From Leeia aquatica (GTDB taxonomy: Bacteria; Pseudomonadota; Gammaproteobacteria; Burkholderiales; Leeiaceae), in the NCBI RefSeq assembly GCF_012641365.1, contig NZ_JABAIM010000001.1:992001-1056000 (forward strand): a stretch of DNA of 64,000 nucleotides, given 5' to 3'. The position numbers were made by a program, and so were the translations under genes. The first letter of the stretch is position 1. Each line of letters starts with the position of its first letter. Shown one piece after another: positions 1 through 9,486 of this stretch. Below the pieces are notes generated by a model that had not been told where the DNA came from, did no database searches, and worked only from the letters and a program-made list of their open reading frames with translations.

Positions 1-116
1 GAGAACGGGGGGTACGCACCCTCCACGCCGATGCGGATTTCTTTCCAGTCCTTGGCGAATGCGCCCATCGATGCGACAGATGCAGCCAGCGTCAGCGCGG
101 CAATAGCCTTCTTCAT
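1..116 (-). CDS. Amino-acid ABC transporter periplasmic binding protein, N-terminal fragment
   Basis: Only the first 38 codons are in the window; the rest lies before base 1. The frame starts at an ATG at 116, preceded by a strong GGAG-type ribosome site (121-133 region). It opens with a typical Sec signal peptide: MKKAIAALTLAA, ending near GAFA. The mature sequence begins DWKEIRIGVEGAYPPF, the usual N-terminus of family 3 solute-binding proteins for polar or basic amino acids (HisJ/ArgT type). The protein would deliver substrate to an inner-membrane ABC importer, whose other genes presumably lie to the left. It is divergent from gdhB. The ligand cannot be told from this fragment. Confidence 0.85.
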   Translation of the reverse strand, partial: MKKAIAALTLAASVASMGAFAKDWKEIRIGVEGAYPPF

Positions 117-605
117 GCAACCTTCTCCTCTGGTTTGTCGGGCCGGGCGATACATCGTCGATCCCGGTCCCTGCGGGTCTTGCGGGCGCGCTCCCCGTTC
201 CGTGTCTGAAAACCGGGCCAGCACCTGCTTCAGGTCCATCACCTTCCGGCTCAAACCGTCCGGAAGTGGGTGACGGCAATAATGTCATGAATATTTATAG
301 GCTACAATGTAAAACGCCTGCCCCGATCCGCACCAGCCTAGTACAGCAACATATTCAGGCACCAGGAATCAGCAGACAAAACGTTTAATATCATTGACTT
401 AAGCTATATTGTTACCCATAAAAGCGGGGTGAATGACGATTTACTTAAACGCCATTCTGTAACTTGGTGTCGCATTCCGGAAATATCCCCCCTGTCCGCA
501 GGTCTAGAATGCGCCTGAGCCGTGGTGGCCCCCCTCTCAGGTGATCCCTGAACTGCCACCCGCCCTGCTGGCCGCCAGTCAGCCCCGACAAGAGAGACAA
601 CAACA
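117..605. other. Divergent intergenic region between binding-protein gene and gdhB
   Basis: This 489-base stretch is the longest gene-free stretch in the window. I see no convincing small gene. It carries the two divergent promoters' territory: a sigma70-like promoter towards gdhB at 394-422, and an AT-rich patch (about 285-315) likely to serve the leftward gene. A 7-bp hairpin lies in the leftward leader (CTTCCGG 243-249 with CCGGAAG 260-266, ten-base loop). That hairpin has no T-tract, so it may be only a structured leader. Confidence 0.6.
394..422 (+). promoter_or_regulatory. Predicted sigma70 promoter for gdhB
   Basis: TTGACT at 394-399 matches the -35 consensus in five of six positions. 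After a 17-base spacer comes CATAAA at 417-422 (four of six). It is about 180 bases upstream of the gdhB ATG, leaving a long leader. Prediction by eye only. Confidence 0.45.
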
Positions 606-3600
606 ATGACGCAAACCCCGATGTCCGACCTGCAAGCCCTGATCGAGCAGGTACAGACCATTGCTCGTGAAAAACTGCCCGCAGCCCAGGTCAAGAAGAT
701 GTTGCCCTACCTGCAGGCCTACTTTGATGATGCCAACGTCGATGATCTGAGCACCCTGCCCGCGGTAGACCTGCTGGGTGCGGCCAGCAGCCATTTGCAG
801 CTGGCGCAGCAACGTGTGACCGGTGAACCCAACATCCGCATCTACAACCCGGAATTCGATATTCACGGTTGGCAATCCACCCACACCATCATCGAGATGG
901 TGAACGACGACATGCCTTTCCTGGTGGATTCGGTCACCATGGCTCTGTACCGCCGTGGCCTGTCACTGCACGTGCTGCTGCACCCGGTGCTCTCGGTGAG
1001 CCGGGACAGCAAAGGCAAGCTGACGAGCGTGGCCGAGGCCAGCGATGAAACCCCGGTGCGGGAATCCTTCATCCATATCCAGATCGACCGCCAGACCGAC
1101 AAAGCCACATTGGCTGCACTGCAGGCCGACCTGCAGCAGGTGCTGACGGACATTCGCGCCGCTGTCAGCGACGAAGCCACCATGCGCCAGCACCTGCAAG
1201 AAGCGATTGCCTCGCTGGCCAGCGCACCGGCCCAGGCCGGGGATACGGCAGAATTTGCTGAATTCCTCGGCTGGATCGAGCGCAACAATTTTGTATTGCT
1301 GGGCTATGCCGACTATCAAGCCAAGAGCGGCAAGGCCACCGAGATCACACTGGTGGAAGGCTCGGGCCTCGGCATCCTGCGCGATACCGACCATCCGGTC
1401 TACGCCCAGTGCCTGAAAGGCATCCCCGGCGAGCTGGTGGAACTGAAAAAGCGGCCGGAAGCCCTGACGCTGGTAAAGGCGGATGCCCACTCCACCATCC
1501 ACCGCCCGGGTCACCTGGACTTTATCGGCGTCAAACGCTACGACAGCAAGGGCAATGTGGTAGGGGACCGCTGCTTTGTTGGCCTGTACACCGCCACGGC
1601 TTACCACGCCTCCCCCAGTGACATCCCGGTGCTGCGCAAGAAAGTGGCTTTCGTACGGCAGGCGTGCGACTACATCGAAAACAGCCACCGCGAAAAAACC
1701 CTGCTCAACGTGCTGGAAACTTATCCGCGTGATGAGCTGATCGAAATGCCTGCCGACATCCTGCTGAAATTTGCACAGGGTATCGTCGGTTTGCAAGAAC
1801 GCCCGCGCGTACGGGTGTTTGTGCGGGACGACCGCTTTGGCCGCTATGTCTCCGCGTTGGTCTATCTGCCGCGTGACGCTTTCAATACCGAAGTGCGGCT
1901 GAAGATGAACCAGATCCTGCTGCAGGCGTTTGGTGGTGAAAGCAGTGAATTCAATGTAATGCTGTCCGAGAGCAATCTGGCGCGCATCCAGTTCAATATC
2001 CGTACCCCGATCGGGCAGCTGCCGGAGTTCAGCGAGCAGCAGATCGAAGCTGACATTGCGCGCGCGGTGCGCGGCTGGAAAGACGAATTGCTGCAGTCGC
2101 TGCTGGAACAGCATGGCGAAGAGCGTGGCAACAACCTGTTCCGCCGCTATGGCGAAGGTTTCCCGGCGGCTTACCGCGAAGAATTCCTGCCACGCAGCGC
2201 CGTGAGTGATCTGGACAAGATGGAGTCGCTGTCCGCCGATTGCACGCTGGCGATGAAACTGTACGCACCGCAGCGCGACGATGGCAGCCATCAGCACTTC
2301 AAGCTGTTCCGCCTCAACCAGTCGATTGGCCTCTCCAATGCCTTGCCGATGCTGGAAAACCTGGGCGTGACGGTGCTGGACGAACATCCCTACCGCATCG
2401 AACTGGAAGACGGTAGCCAGGTGTCCATCAGCGATTACGGCCTGCAGCTGGGTAGCGAGAGTGCGCGGGATACCTTGCAGAACGACGCCAAGGTGCGTGA
2501 GGCGTTCCAGGAACTGTTCGCCAAGGTGTTCCACAAGCAATGCGAGAACGACGGCTTCAACCGCCTGACCCTGCTGGCCGGGCTGAACTGGCGTCAGGTC
2601 AGCGTGGTGCGTGCCTACGCCAAGTATCTGCGCCAGGCAGGCCTCACCTTCAGCCAGAGCTATGTCGAGCAATGTCTGGCCAACTATCCGCAGCTGGTGC
2701 GGCTGATGCTGGCGCTGTTCGAAGCCCGCCTGTCCCCCACCGCACACGATGCTGCACAGGCCGAGCAACTGACGGCAGATATCCGCGCCGGGCTGGATGA
2801 TGTCGCCAACCTGGACGAAGACCGCATCCTCAATGGTTTCCTGACCCTGATCCTGGCCACCCGCCGCACCAACTTCTGGCAGCTGGATGCGCACGGCCAG
2901 CCCAAGCCTTATCTGTCGTTCAAGCTGGAAAGCGGGCAGATTCCGTTCCTGCCGGATCCAAAACCGCTGTTCGAAATCTGGGTGTACAGCCCACGGGTAG
3001 AGGGCGTGCACCTGCGTGGCGCCAAGGTGGCGCGTGGCGGCCTGCGCTGGTCGGACCGCATGGAAGACTTCCGCACCGAGGTGCTGGGCCTGGTGAAGGC
3101 GCAGATGGTGAAGAACGCGGTGATCGTGCCGATGGGCTCCAAGGGCGGCTTTGTCGGCAAGCAGCTGCCACCGGTCAGCGACCGTGATGCCTGGCTGGCG
3201 GAAGGCATTGCCTGCTACAAGATGTTCATTTCCGGCCTGCTGGACATCACCGACAACATCGTCAGCGGCAAGATCGTACCCCCGGCCAATGTGCACCGGC
3301 TGGACCCGGATGACCCCTATCTGGTGGTGGCAGCCGACAAGGGCACGGCCACCTTCTCCGACATCGCCAATGGCATTTCTGCCGAATACGGCTTCTGGCT
3401 GGCGGATGCATTTGCCTCAGGCGGCTCTGCCGGTTACGACCACAAGGGCATGGGCATTACCGCCAAGGGCGCGTGGGAATCGGTCAAGCGCAGCTTCCGC
3501 CATCTGGGCATCGACACCCAGACCACCGACTTCACGGTGATCGGTATTGGTGACATGTCAGGCGACGTGTTCGGCAACGGTATGCTGTTGTCGCAGCATA

Positions 3601-5426
3601 TCCGCCTGCTGGCCGCATTCGACCATCGCCACATCTTCCTTGATCCGAACCCGGACGCCGCCCGCAGTTTTGCGGAGCGCCAGCGCCTGTTCGCCCTGCC
3701 CCGCTCCAGCTGGGCCGATTACGACAGCGCGCTGATCTCGGAAGGCGGCGGCATTCACCCGCGTAATGCCAAGTCGATTGCGCTGACCGCACCGGTGAAA
3801 GCCTGGCTGGGGGTGAGCGTAGACAGCATGACGCCGACCGAGCTGATCCACCACATCCTGAAAGCCCCGGCCGACCTGCTGTACAACGGCGGCATTGGCA
3901 CCTATGTGAAAGCCAGCACGCAAAGCCATGCCGAAGCCAACGACCGTTCCTGCGATCCGATCCGGGTCAACGGCAATGATCTGCGGGTGAAGGTATTGGC
4001 CGAAGGCGGCAACCTCGGCTGCACCCAGCTGGGCCGTATCGAGTTCGCCCTCAACGGCGGCCGCATCTGCACCGACGCCATCGACAACTCGGCAGGCGTG
4101 GACTGCTCCGACCATGAGGTGAACATCAAGATCCTGCTCGGCCAGATCGTGGCCGGTGGTGACATGACCCTGAAGCAGCGCAATGTGCTGCTGGCAGAGA
4201 TGACCGATGAAGTCGGTCAGCTGGTGCTGGCCAACAACTATGCGCAAACCCAGGTGATTGCCGTCGGCCAGCAGATTGCACCGTCGATGCTCAATACCCA
4301 TGCCCGCTTCATCCAGCACCTGGAACATACCGGGCAAATGAACCGCAAGCTGGAGTTCCTGCCGGACGAAGCCCGCTTCAATGAGCGCCGTCTGGCCAAG
4401 CGTGGCTTGACCCCGCCAGAAGTCGCCGTGCTGATCGCCTACAGCAAGATCGAGCTGTACCAGAACCTGCTGCAGAGCGATTTGCCGGATCAGCCCGACT
4501 TTGAGGACATGCTGGTGGAGTACTTCCCGCTGCCGCTGCAGCAGAAGTTCCGCGAGGCGATGGGCAGCCATGTGCTGCGCCGCGAGATCATTGCCAACCA
4601 GATGGCCAATGAAATCGTCAACCGCATGGGCAGCACCTTCGTGTTCCGCCTGCAGGAAGAAAGCGCAGTGCCTGCAGCGGATATTGCCCGTGCCTGGCAA
4701 GCCGCCAGCCGCATTCTGGACGCCCGTGCGCTGTACCGTCAGATCGAGGCACTGGACAATGTGGCTCCCGCTGCCGTGCAGGCCGACATGATGCTGCAGG
4801 TCCGCACCCTGGTGGAACGTGCCTGCCGCTGGTTGATGCGCAATCGCCGCCCGATCACCCCGGTGAACGAGATCATCGCGGCTTTCCGCCCCTCGGTGGA
4901 GAAGCTGCTGGGCGACGTCAGCAAGCTGATTCCGTCTGCCGGTTACGCGCAGATTGCCAAGCGCGAAAGCCAGCTGATCGAGCAGAACGTACCGGCCGCA
5001 CTGGCCGCCATGGTGGCACGGATGGACGAGCTGGTATCCGTGTTTGACATCATCGAGGTGGCACACGGCAACCAGCTGGCGCTGGATGTGGTGGCGGCCA
5101 ACTGGTTTGCCTTGGGTCGCGCACTGCAGCTGGACTGGCTGCGGCAGGTCATCACCCGTCTGCCGCGCGACAATCGCTGGCAGTCGCTGGCACGTACCGC
5201 TTTGCGTGACGACCTGCATCGCCAGCAGCGGGCCCTGCTCAGCCGGGCACTGGCAGAAAGCAAGGATTGCGCAACCGACCTGCAGGTGACCGACTGGCTG
5301 GTGAAGCATGAGCATGCCGTCCATGTGTGCCAGCAGATGTTTGCCGAGCTGCAATCCTACGATCAGCTGGACCTGGCCATGCTGTCCGCCGGCATGCGTG
5401 AGCTGCACAATCACCTGATGGTGTAA
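606..5426 (+). CDS. gdhB: NAD-specific glutamate dehydrogenase, large (180-kDa) class
   Basis: This 1606-residue protein has the length and layout of the large NAD-dependent glutamate dehydrogenases of proteobacteria and actinobacteria. They oxidise L-glutamate to 2-oxoglutarate and ammonia in the cytoplasm, mainly for glutamate catabolism. The N-terminal half is the regulatory, ACT-like region. The catalytic core follows from about residue 730, visible as GGLRWSDRMEDFRTEVLGL and then MGSKGGFVGKQLPP with the substrate-binding lysine region. Next is a Rossmann stretch (IGIGDMSGDVFGNGML) and LAEGGNLGCTQLGRIEF. A GAGAGA purine stretch precedes the ATG at 606. The gene stands alone, with its own promoter region upstream and a hairpin directly after the stop. 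Confidence 0.96.
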   Translation: MTQTPMSDLQALIEQVQTIAREKLPAAQVKKMLPYLQAYFDDANVDDLSTLPAVDLLGAASSHLQLAQQRVTGEPNIRIYNPEFDIHGWQSTHTIIEMVNDDMPFLVDSVTMALYRRGLSLHVLLHPVLSVSRDSKGKLTSVAEASDETPVRESFIHIQIDRQTDKATLAALQADLQQVLTDIRAAVSDEATMRQHLQEAIASLASAPAQAGDTAEFAEFLGWIERNNFVLLGYADYQAKSGKATEITLVEGSGLGILRDTDHPVYAQCLKGIPGELVELKKRPEALTLVKADAHSTIHRPGHLDFIGVKRYDSKGNVVGDRCFVGLYTATAYHASPSDIPVLRKKVAFVRQACDYIENSHREKTLLNVLETYPRDELIEMPADILLKFAQGIVGLQERPRVRVFVRDDRFGRYVSALVYLPRDAFNTEVRLKMNQILLQAFGGESSEFNVMLSESNLARIQFNIRTPIGQLPEFSEQQIEADIARAVRGWKDELLQSLLEQHGEERGNNLFRRYGEGFPAAYREEFLPRSAVSDLDKMESLSADCTLAMKLYAPQRDDGSHQHFKLFRLNQSIGLSNALPMLENLGVTVLDEHPYRIELEDGSQVSISDYGLQLGSESARDTLQNDAKVREAFQELFAKVFHKQCENDGFNRLTLLAGLNWRQVSVVRAYAKYLRQAGLTFSQSYVEQCLANYPQLVRLMLALFEARLSPTAHDAAQAEQLTADIRAGLDDVANLDEDRILNGFLTLILATRRTNFWQLDAHGQPKPYLSFKLESGQIPFLPDPKPLFEIWVYSPRVEGVHLRGAKVARGGLRWSDRMEDFRTEVLGLVKAQMVKNAVIVPMGSKGGFVGKQLPPVSDRDAWLAEGIACYKMFISGLLDITDNIVSGKIVPPANVHRLDPDDPYLVVAADKGTATFSDIANGISAEYGFWLADAFASGGSAGYDHKGMGITAKGAWESVKRSFRHLGIDTQTTDFTVIGIGDMSGDVFGNGMLLSQHIRLLAAFDHRHIFLDPNPDAARSFAERQRLFALPRSSWADYDSALISEGGGIHPRNAKSIALTAPVKAWLGVSVDSMTPTELIHHILKAPADLLYNGGIGTYVKASTQSHAEANDRSCDPIRVNGNDLRVKVLAEGGNLGCTQLGRIEFALNGGRICTDAIDNSAGVDCSDHEVNIKILLGQIVAGGDMTLKQRNVLLAEMTDEVGQLVLANNYAQTQVIAVGQQIAPSMLNTHARFIQHLEHTGQMNRKLEFLPDEARFNERRLAKRGLTPPEVAVLIAYSKIELYQNLLQSDLPDQPDFEDMLVEYFPLPLQQKFREAMGSHVLRREIIANQMANEIVNRMGSTFVFRLQEESAVPAADIARAWQAASRILDARALYRQIEALDNVAPAAVQADMMLQVRTLVERACRWLMRNRRPITPVNEIIAAFRPSVEKLLGDVSKLIPSAGYAQIAKRESQLIEQNVPAALAAMVARMDELVSVFDIIEVAHGNQLALDVVAANWFALGRALQLDWLRQVITRLPRDNRWQSLARTALRDDLHRQQRALLSRALAESKDCATDLQVTDWLVKHEHAVHVCQQMFAELQSYDQLDLAMLSAGMRELHNHLMV

Positions 5427-5432
5427 GCGCAA

Positions 5433-5468
5433 GGGCTGCTCTGGTTTATTCGGGGCAGCCCGCCTTTT
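5433..5468 (+). terminator. Terminator after gdhB
   Basis: GGGCTGC at 5433-5439 pairs perfectly with GCAGCCC at 5455-5461 around a 15-base loop, and CGCCTTTTC follows. It starts seven bases after the gdhB stop. The T-run is short, so the terminator is probably moderate in strength. Confidence 0.65.
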
Positions 5469-5528
5469 CAGGCACGGGGGATCATCAGCAGGGCTCGCAA
5501 ACCCGTCTGAGGCACAAGCGACCGCGAC

Positions 5529-6404
5529 TCAGTTGAGTGGGGAATACCAGAGCGAAGGGTCGTTCAAGGGGGTTTCAGCAGGCAGGTTAGGATTCTCCAG
5601 CCTCAGAACCCGCCGCCCTTGCAGTTTGAGGCCTCTGAGCAGTTCAGACTGATACGTCTGGAACATCTGCTCAAAGCGGCCATCCTGTCGCATCCGCTGC
5701 AAACCCGCCTCAATGCGCTGCCCCAGCCGCTCGCCTTCCTGCGTGCGTCCGGTGAAGAAGTAACGGGGCAAGGGCAGGTAAACCAGCAGGCTTTGCTCAA
5801 TTTTCAGGCTGGGCAACTTGTCATGATGGCCCTGCCATTCCGGCATGATCTCGTCCACGCCCCGCAGGAAGTAATCAAACCGCCCATAAGACAGCATGGA
5901 AAACAAGGGCTCGTAATCGCTGCTGGTGACGACCTTGAAGCCAGCCTGGCGCCATACATCCGTGATGGTCCAGTTTTCCTGCAGACCCGCACGCAACTGC
6001 CGTAACTGATCAAGATTGCGGATCGCATCAAAGCGGGGTTGATCCTTGTCCCGGATCAGCAGCAACCGATAGCCGAGCAAACCTTTGTCGATAGGAATGC
6101 GAATGGGGCGGAGCGCTTGCTCATAGCTCACCGAGGTCGGCACATTGATGACATTGACCTCACCATTGGGGTCATTCAGTGCCAACACGCTGCGCAGACG
6201 GTTGATCGGACTGCTGCTGCGAACCAGCACATACTCGCCAAAATCCTTGCGGGTATGCTCCAGCGCCTCCTGCAGCAAGTCATACGCATAGCGATCCCGC
6301 ACATCAATATCGGTTTCAGGGCGGGGAAAGACCACCCGTATGGGTGCCGCCCATAGAGCCACACTCACAAAACCGCTTAGCAGTAATGTCAACCATGCAC
6401 GCAT
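5529..6404 (-). CDS. Periplasmic solute-binding protein (SBP_bac_3-like), orphan
   Basis: A 291-residue exported protein. I take the ATG at 6404, preceded by GGGGGA; a GTG four codons upstream is also possible. The N-terminus MRAWLTLLLSGFVSVALWA is a Sec signal peptide. The mature part resembles ABC amino-acid binding proteins: IRVVFPRPETDIDVRDRY near the start, and a C-terminal TGRTQEGERLGQRIEAGL region typical of the family. There is no permease or ATPase next to it, so it may be an orphan binding protein or a sensor-type periplasmic protein. It lies 49 bases downstream of a LysR gene on the same strand and may be cotranscribed with it. Ligand unknown. Confidence 0.75.
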   Translation of the reverse strand: MRAWLTLLLSGFVSVALWAAPIRVVFPRPETDIDVRDRYAYDLLQEALEHTRKDFGEYVLVRSSSPINRLRSVLALNDPNGEVNVINVPTSVSYEQALRPIRIPIDKGLLGYRLLLIRDKDQPRFDAIRNLDQLRQLRAGLQENWTITDVWRQAGFKVVTSSDYEPLFSMLSYGRFDYFLRGVDEIMPEWQGHHDKLPSLKIEQSLLVYLPLPRYFFTGRTQEGERLGQRIEAGLQRMRQDGRFEQMFQTYQSELLRGLKLQGRRVLRLENPNLPAETPLNDPSLWYSPLN

Positions 6405-6453
6405 GTTGTCCCCCACACCGTCTCAGTATAGTGCGGATTTGCCAGTGCGTATG

Positions 6454-7419
6454 TCACCCTTCGTCACCCAGCCGGATGGCATTGGCCAGCCACGGTACAT
6501 TTTGCTGCAGCAGTGGCAGGTAGCGCTGCCGCAGCACCTGAATGATATCCTGCGATAGCTGTGCTGGCAGACTACCCAGCTCTTCCTCACGCGCCACCAG
6601 CGTCAATTCGCGATGGAACTCGCCTTCCGGGATCGGCAGGCACTCCACTTCTCCGGTCAGCAAGCCACTTTGCAACAGGCATAGTGGGGTGGTAATGGTC
6701 CAGCCTACCCCGGCCTTGACCATGCCCAGAATGGCGGAAGAATTGTCCAGCTGCATGCGCAGGGGCGGCGTCAGCCCCCAGTGCTGCAACTGGGCCTCAA
6801 TCGAGCGGCCAATCACCGTGCCGTGGCTGTAGCGCACAAAATCCCCCGCTGTGGACAGCGCCCGCAAACTGTTGCGCGGCCCGGCAAAGTCCTTGGGCAG
6901 CACCAGCACGAAGGGCTCGCGGATGATGCGCTGACGGAACAGCTCAGGATGGTTGGCCACCGCGTCGTCCGAAATGATGATGTCCACCTTGCGCGCCAGC
7001 AGGCTCTCGGCATGCTGGTGCGACTGTCCGGTGACCAGCGACCAGTGCGCACTGCGCAGCTTGACCACGTCCAGTAACTCGCGCCCCACGCTGGTCGCCA
7101 GCGAATCGACCGAGGCAATGCGCACATGCTTGAGGGTCGCTTTTTCCTTGCGGCGAAAGTCCAGGCTCACCTGCCGCGCCGAGTCCAGCAGGCGCACGCT
7201 GCGCTCGTAGAACTGCCGCCCCAGCGGGGTCAGCATCGGGGGGCGCTGCGAGCGGTCCAGCAACTGAACGTGCAGCGACTGCTCCAGATTGGCCAGACTT
7301 TGCGAGACCGAAGACTGGGTCATGCCCAGCCGCTGCCCGGCCGCCGTCATGCCACCGGCTTCGACTATCGCCGCAAACACCTCAAGGGATTTCAGATCAA
7401 AACCGATCTGCGATGCCAT
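6454..7419 (-). CDS. LysR-family transcriptional regulator
   Basis: 321 residues, the usual LysR length. An N-terminal winged helix-turn-helix (about residues 7-66) shows the LysR signature: LKSLEVFAAIVEAGGMTAAG, followed by QSSVSQSLANLEQSL and LLDRSQRPPMLTPLG. The effector-binding domain fills residues about 90-300. The ATG at 7419 has a GGAAGGAG site. Target genes are not evident. The orphan binding protein immediately downstream on the same strand is one possible partner. The inducer cannot be inferred. Confidence 0.9.
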   Translation of the reverse strand: MASQIGFDLKSLEVFAAIVEAGGMTAAGQRLGMTQSSVSQSLANLEQSLHVQLLDRSQRPPMLTPLGRQFYERSVRLLDSARQVSLDFRRKEKATLKHVRIASVDSLATSVGRELLDVVKLRSAHWSLVTGQSHQHAESLLARKVDIIISDDAVANHPELFRQRIIREPFVLVLPKDFAGPRNSLRALSTAGDFVRYSHGTVIGRSIEAQLQHWGLTPPLRMQLDNSSAILGMVKAGVGWTITTPLCLLQSGLLTGEVECLPIPEGEFHRELTLVAREEELGSLPAQLSQDIIQVLRQRYLPLLQQNVPWLANAIRLGDEG

Positions 7420-7488
7420 ACCGATCTCCTTCCAGCCTGTACGCTACCTGCTGCGCGCCAGATTGGCAATCCGTGGCGGTGCGGAGCC

Positions 7489-8412
7489 TCAATCGGTCAG
7501 CCAGCGCGCCAGCTGCATCAGCAGGCTGTCCGACAGCAATTGCTCCGGTAAACAGAGCTGCAGCTGACGCGTGGCCCAGCCATCTTCCAACTCCACCACG
7601 GCAATCGGGTGGCTTTCCCGATAGGCCAGCGCCACATCCACCGGCAGAAAACCAATCCCCAACTGCGCCACCACCAACTGCACCAGGGCGTAAAAGCCGG
7701 GGGCGCGGGCGCGGTATACCGGCTGTACCGCAACATGGCGTGCCATTTTCTCGATAAAACCTTGCAAAGCCCTCTCCTCCGGCAGCCCCACCAAGGGCTG
7801 CTGCAAGGCTTCGCTGAAGCGGCAGCTCAGTTTTTGCGCGAGGGGGTGACCGGCTGCCGTCACCACCACCAGCCGGTATTGCCGGTATGGCAGGATCAGC
7901 AGGCCTTCCGGATGATAGTCACCGTCGATCACCCCCAGATCAGTCTGCCCGGCCGCGACAGCGCGCCAGACATCCCGGCTGCTGCCCTCCTCCAGGGTCA
8001 AGTCCAGCTCCGGATGCCGCTGCAGAAAGGCGCCCAGCTGTGCAGGCAATTGCGAGTGTGACGCCGTGGTATTGGCCTGCACCCGCAGATGCTGCCGTGC
8101 TGGGGTGCGCTGGCGAGTGGCGGCTTCCTGCGCCTCACTGGCGGCCTGCAGCGTGCGGCGGGCATGCTGCACCCACAGCAGCCCAGCCTCCGTCAACGCC
8201 ATGCCATGCGCCTTGCGTTGCAGCAGCTGCACGCCAAGTCGGGACTCCAGCCCACGCAAGCGTGCGCTCGCAGCGGATAGCGCCAGCGGCAGGCGAGCAG
8301 CCGCTTCGCTCAGGCTGCCGCACTCAGCCACCGCCAGCAACAGGCGTAAATCCGGCAGATCAAAGTACACCGGCCGCAGCAGGCGCCGCAATTCGGTTTC
8401 TGATTTCGTCAT
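7489..8412 (-). CDS. LysR-family transcriptional regulator, divergent from EamA transporter
   Basis: About 307 residues when started at the ATG at 8412 (MTKSETELRR). Longer in-frame starts up to 8475 exist but give a non-homologous N-terminus. The helix-turn-helix is clear: LPDLRLLLAVAECGSLSEA, then ALSAASARLRGLESRLG. The C-terminal periplasmic-binding-like domain is complete. The gene is divergent from an EamA-type exporter 89 bases away. In this family that arrangement usually means the regulator controls the neighbour and itself from the shared gap. Which metabolite it senses is unknown. Confidence 0.88.
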   Translation of the reverse strand: MTKSETELRRLLRPVYFDLPDLRLLLAVAECGSLSEAAARLPLALSAASARLRGLESRLGVQLLQRKAHGMALTEAGLLWVQHARRTLQAASEAQEAATRQRTPARQHLRVQANTTASHSQLPAQLGAFLQRHPELDLTLEEGSSRDVWRAVAAGQTDLGVIDGDYHPEGLLILPYRQYRLVVVTAAGHPLAQKLSCRFSEALQQPLVGLPEERALQGFIEKMARHVAVQPVYRARAPGFYALVQLVVAQLGIGFLPVDVALAYRESHPIAVVELEDGWATRQLQLCLPEQLLSDSLLMQLARWLTD

Positions 8413-8501
8413 GCACGAAATCATACTCCAGAAATCAGGCATGGTCTTGTCTGAAAGGCAAGCGCACAATGACAAAACTGTTTATCCAATGAAGCACTTC
8501 C

Positions 8502-9434
8502 ATGTCCAGCACCGCAGAGCACACCTTCGCCAGCCACGAATCAGGCCGCCTTCACTGGTGGCAGGATGGCCGCAGTCTGGCCCTGCTGTCGGCCACCTGC
8601 TTTTCGCTCAAGGCTATTTTCATCAAGCTGGCCTATGCCGCCGGGCCGGTCGACGCCATTACCCTGCTGGCCATGCGCATGGGCCTGGCCTTGCCGGCCT
8701 TCATCCTGCTGGCCCGCTGGGGTGGTGGCAGCACCCTGAGCCGCCGCGAGTGGTTTCACCTGTTTTTGCTCGGCGTCACCGGCTACTACCTGTCCAGCCT
8801 GTTTGATTTCATCGGCTTGAAGTACATTACCGCCGGGCTGGAGCGGCTGATCCTGTTTACCTACCCCTGTTTTGTGCTGCTGGCCGACGCGCTGATCCAC
8901 GGCAAGCGGGTACGCCTGGCCACCTGGGGTGCACTGGCGATCAGCTATCTGGGGCTGGTGCTGGCATTCTGGCATGACCTCATGCTGGTCAATGTCAGTC
9001 AGCAAGTCTGGATCGGCAGTGCCTGGGTACTGGCCAGCTGCCTGACCTATGCGCTGTACTATCTGGGCAGCGGCGTCATGGTGAAGCGGGTGGGTTCCTC
9101 CCGGCTGGCCGGTTATGCCGGTGCCTTTTCCAGCGGGCTGGTGCTCAGCCAGTTCATGCTCACCCGCTCACCGGCCATCCTGCTGGACTTGTCCTTGCCG
9201 ATCTGGGGCTACGCCATCGCCATGGCCCTGATCTCCACCGTGCTGCCCATCTGGCTGGCGGCGCGTGCCGTGGCCCGGCTGGGCGCGGGGCAGACTGCAG
9301 CGCTCGGCACCATTGGTCCGGCGCTGACCATCTTCTTCGGCTGGATCATCCTGAGTGAGCCCTTCTCTTGGGTACAGCTGCTGGGTCTGGTCCTGGTGGT
9401 GTACGGCATCAGCCGATTGCAGAAAAAGTCATGA
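8502..9434 (+). CDS. EamA/DMT-family inner-membrane transporter
   Basis: 310 residues with about ten hydrophobic helices in two EamA repeats (about residues 22-150 and 165-305). The second repeat ends with the typical GPALTIFFGWIILSEPFSW region. Members of the drug/metabolite transporter superfamily mostly export amino acids or other small metabolites. Substrates differ widely, so none is assigned. The gene is divergent from a LysR regulator that probably controls it. The ribosome site at the ATG (8502) is weak. Confidence 0.88.
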   Translation: MSSTAEHTFASHESGRLHWWQDGRSLALLSATCFSLKAIFIKLAYAAGPVDAITLLAMRMGLALPAFILLARWGGGSTLSRREWFHLFLLGVTGYYLSSLFDFIGLKYITAGLERLILFTYPCFVLLADALIHGKRVRLATWGALAISYLGLVLAFWHDLMLVNVSQQVWIGSAWVLASCLTYALYYLGSGVMVKRVGSSRLAGYAGAFSSGLVLSQFMLTRSPAILLDLSLPIWGYAIAMALISTVLPIWLAARAVARLGAGQTAALGTIGPALTIFFGWIILSEPFSWVQLLGLVLVVYGISRLQKKS

Positions 9435-9486
9435 ATCCAGGCGTGGCTTGTGGCATGATGCTGTTTTATGAATTAGCGTTCTCATC

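Noticed and set aside
963-5432. Two long antisense reading frames opposite gdhB (777 and 624 codons)
   Set aside because: They mirror the GC-rich codon pattern of gdhB, show no family motif, and have no ribosome site or promoter. The glutamate dehydrogenase frame is intact and unmistakable.
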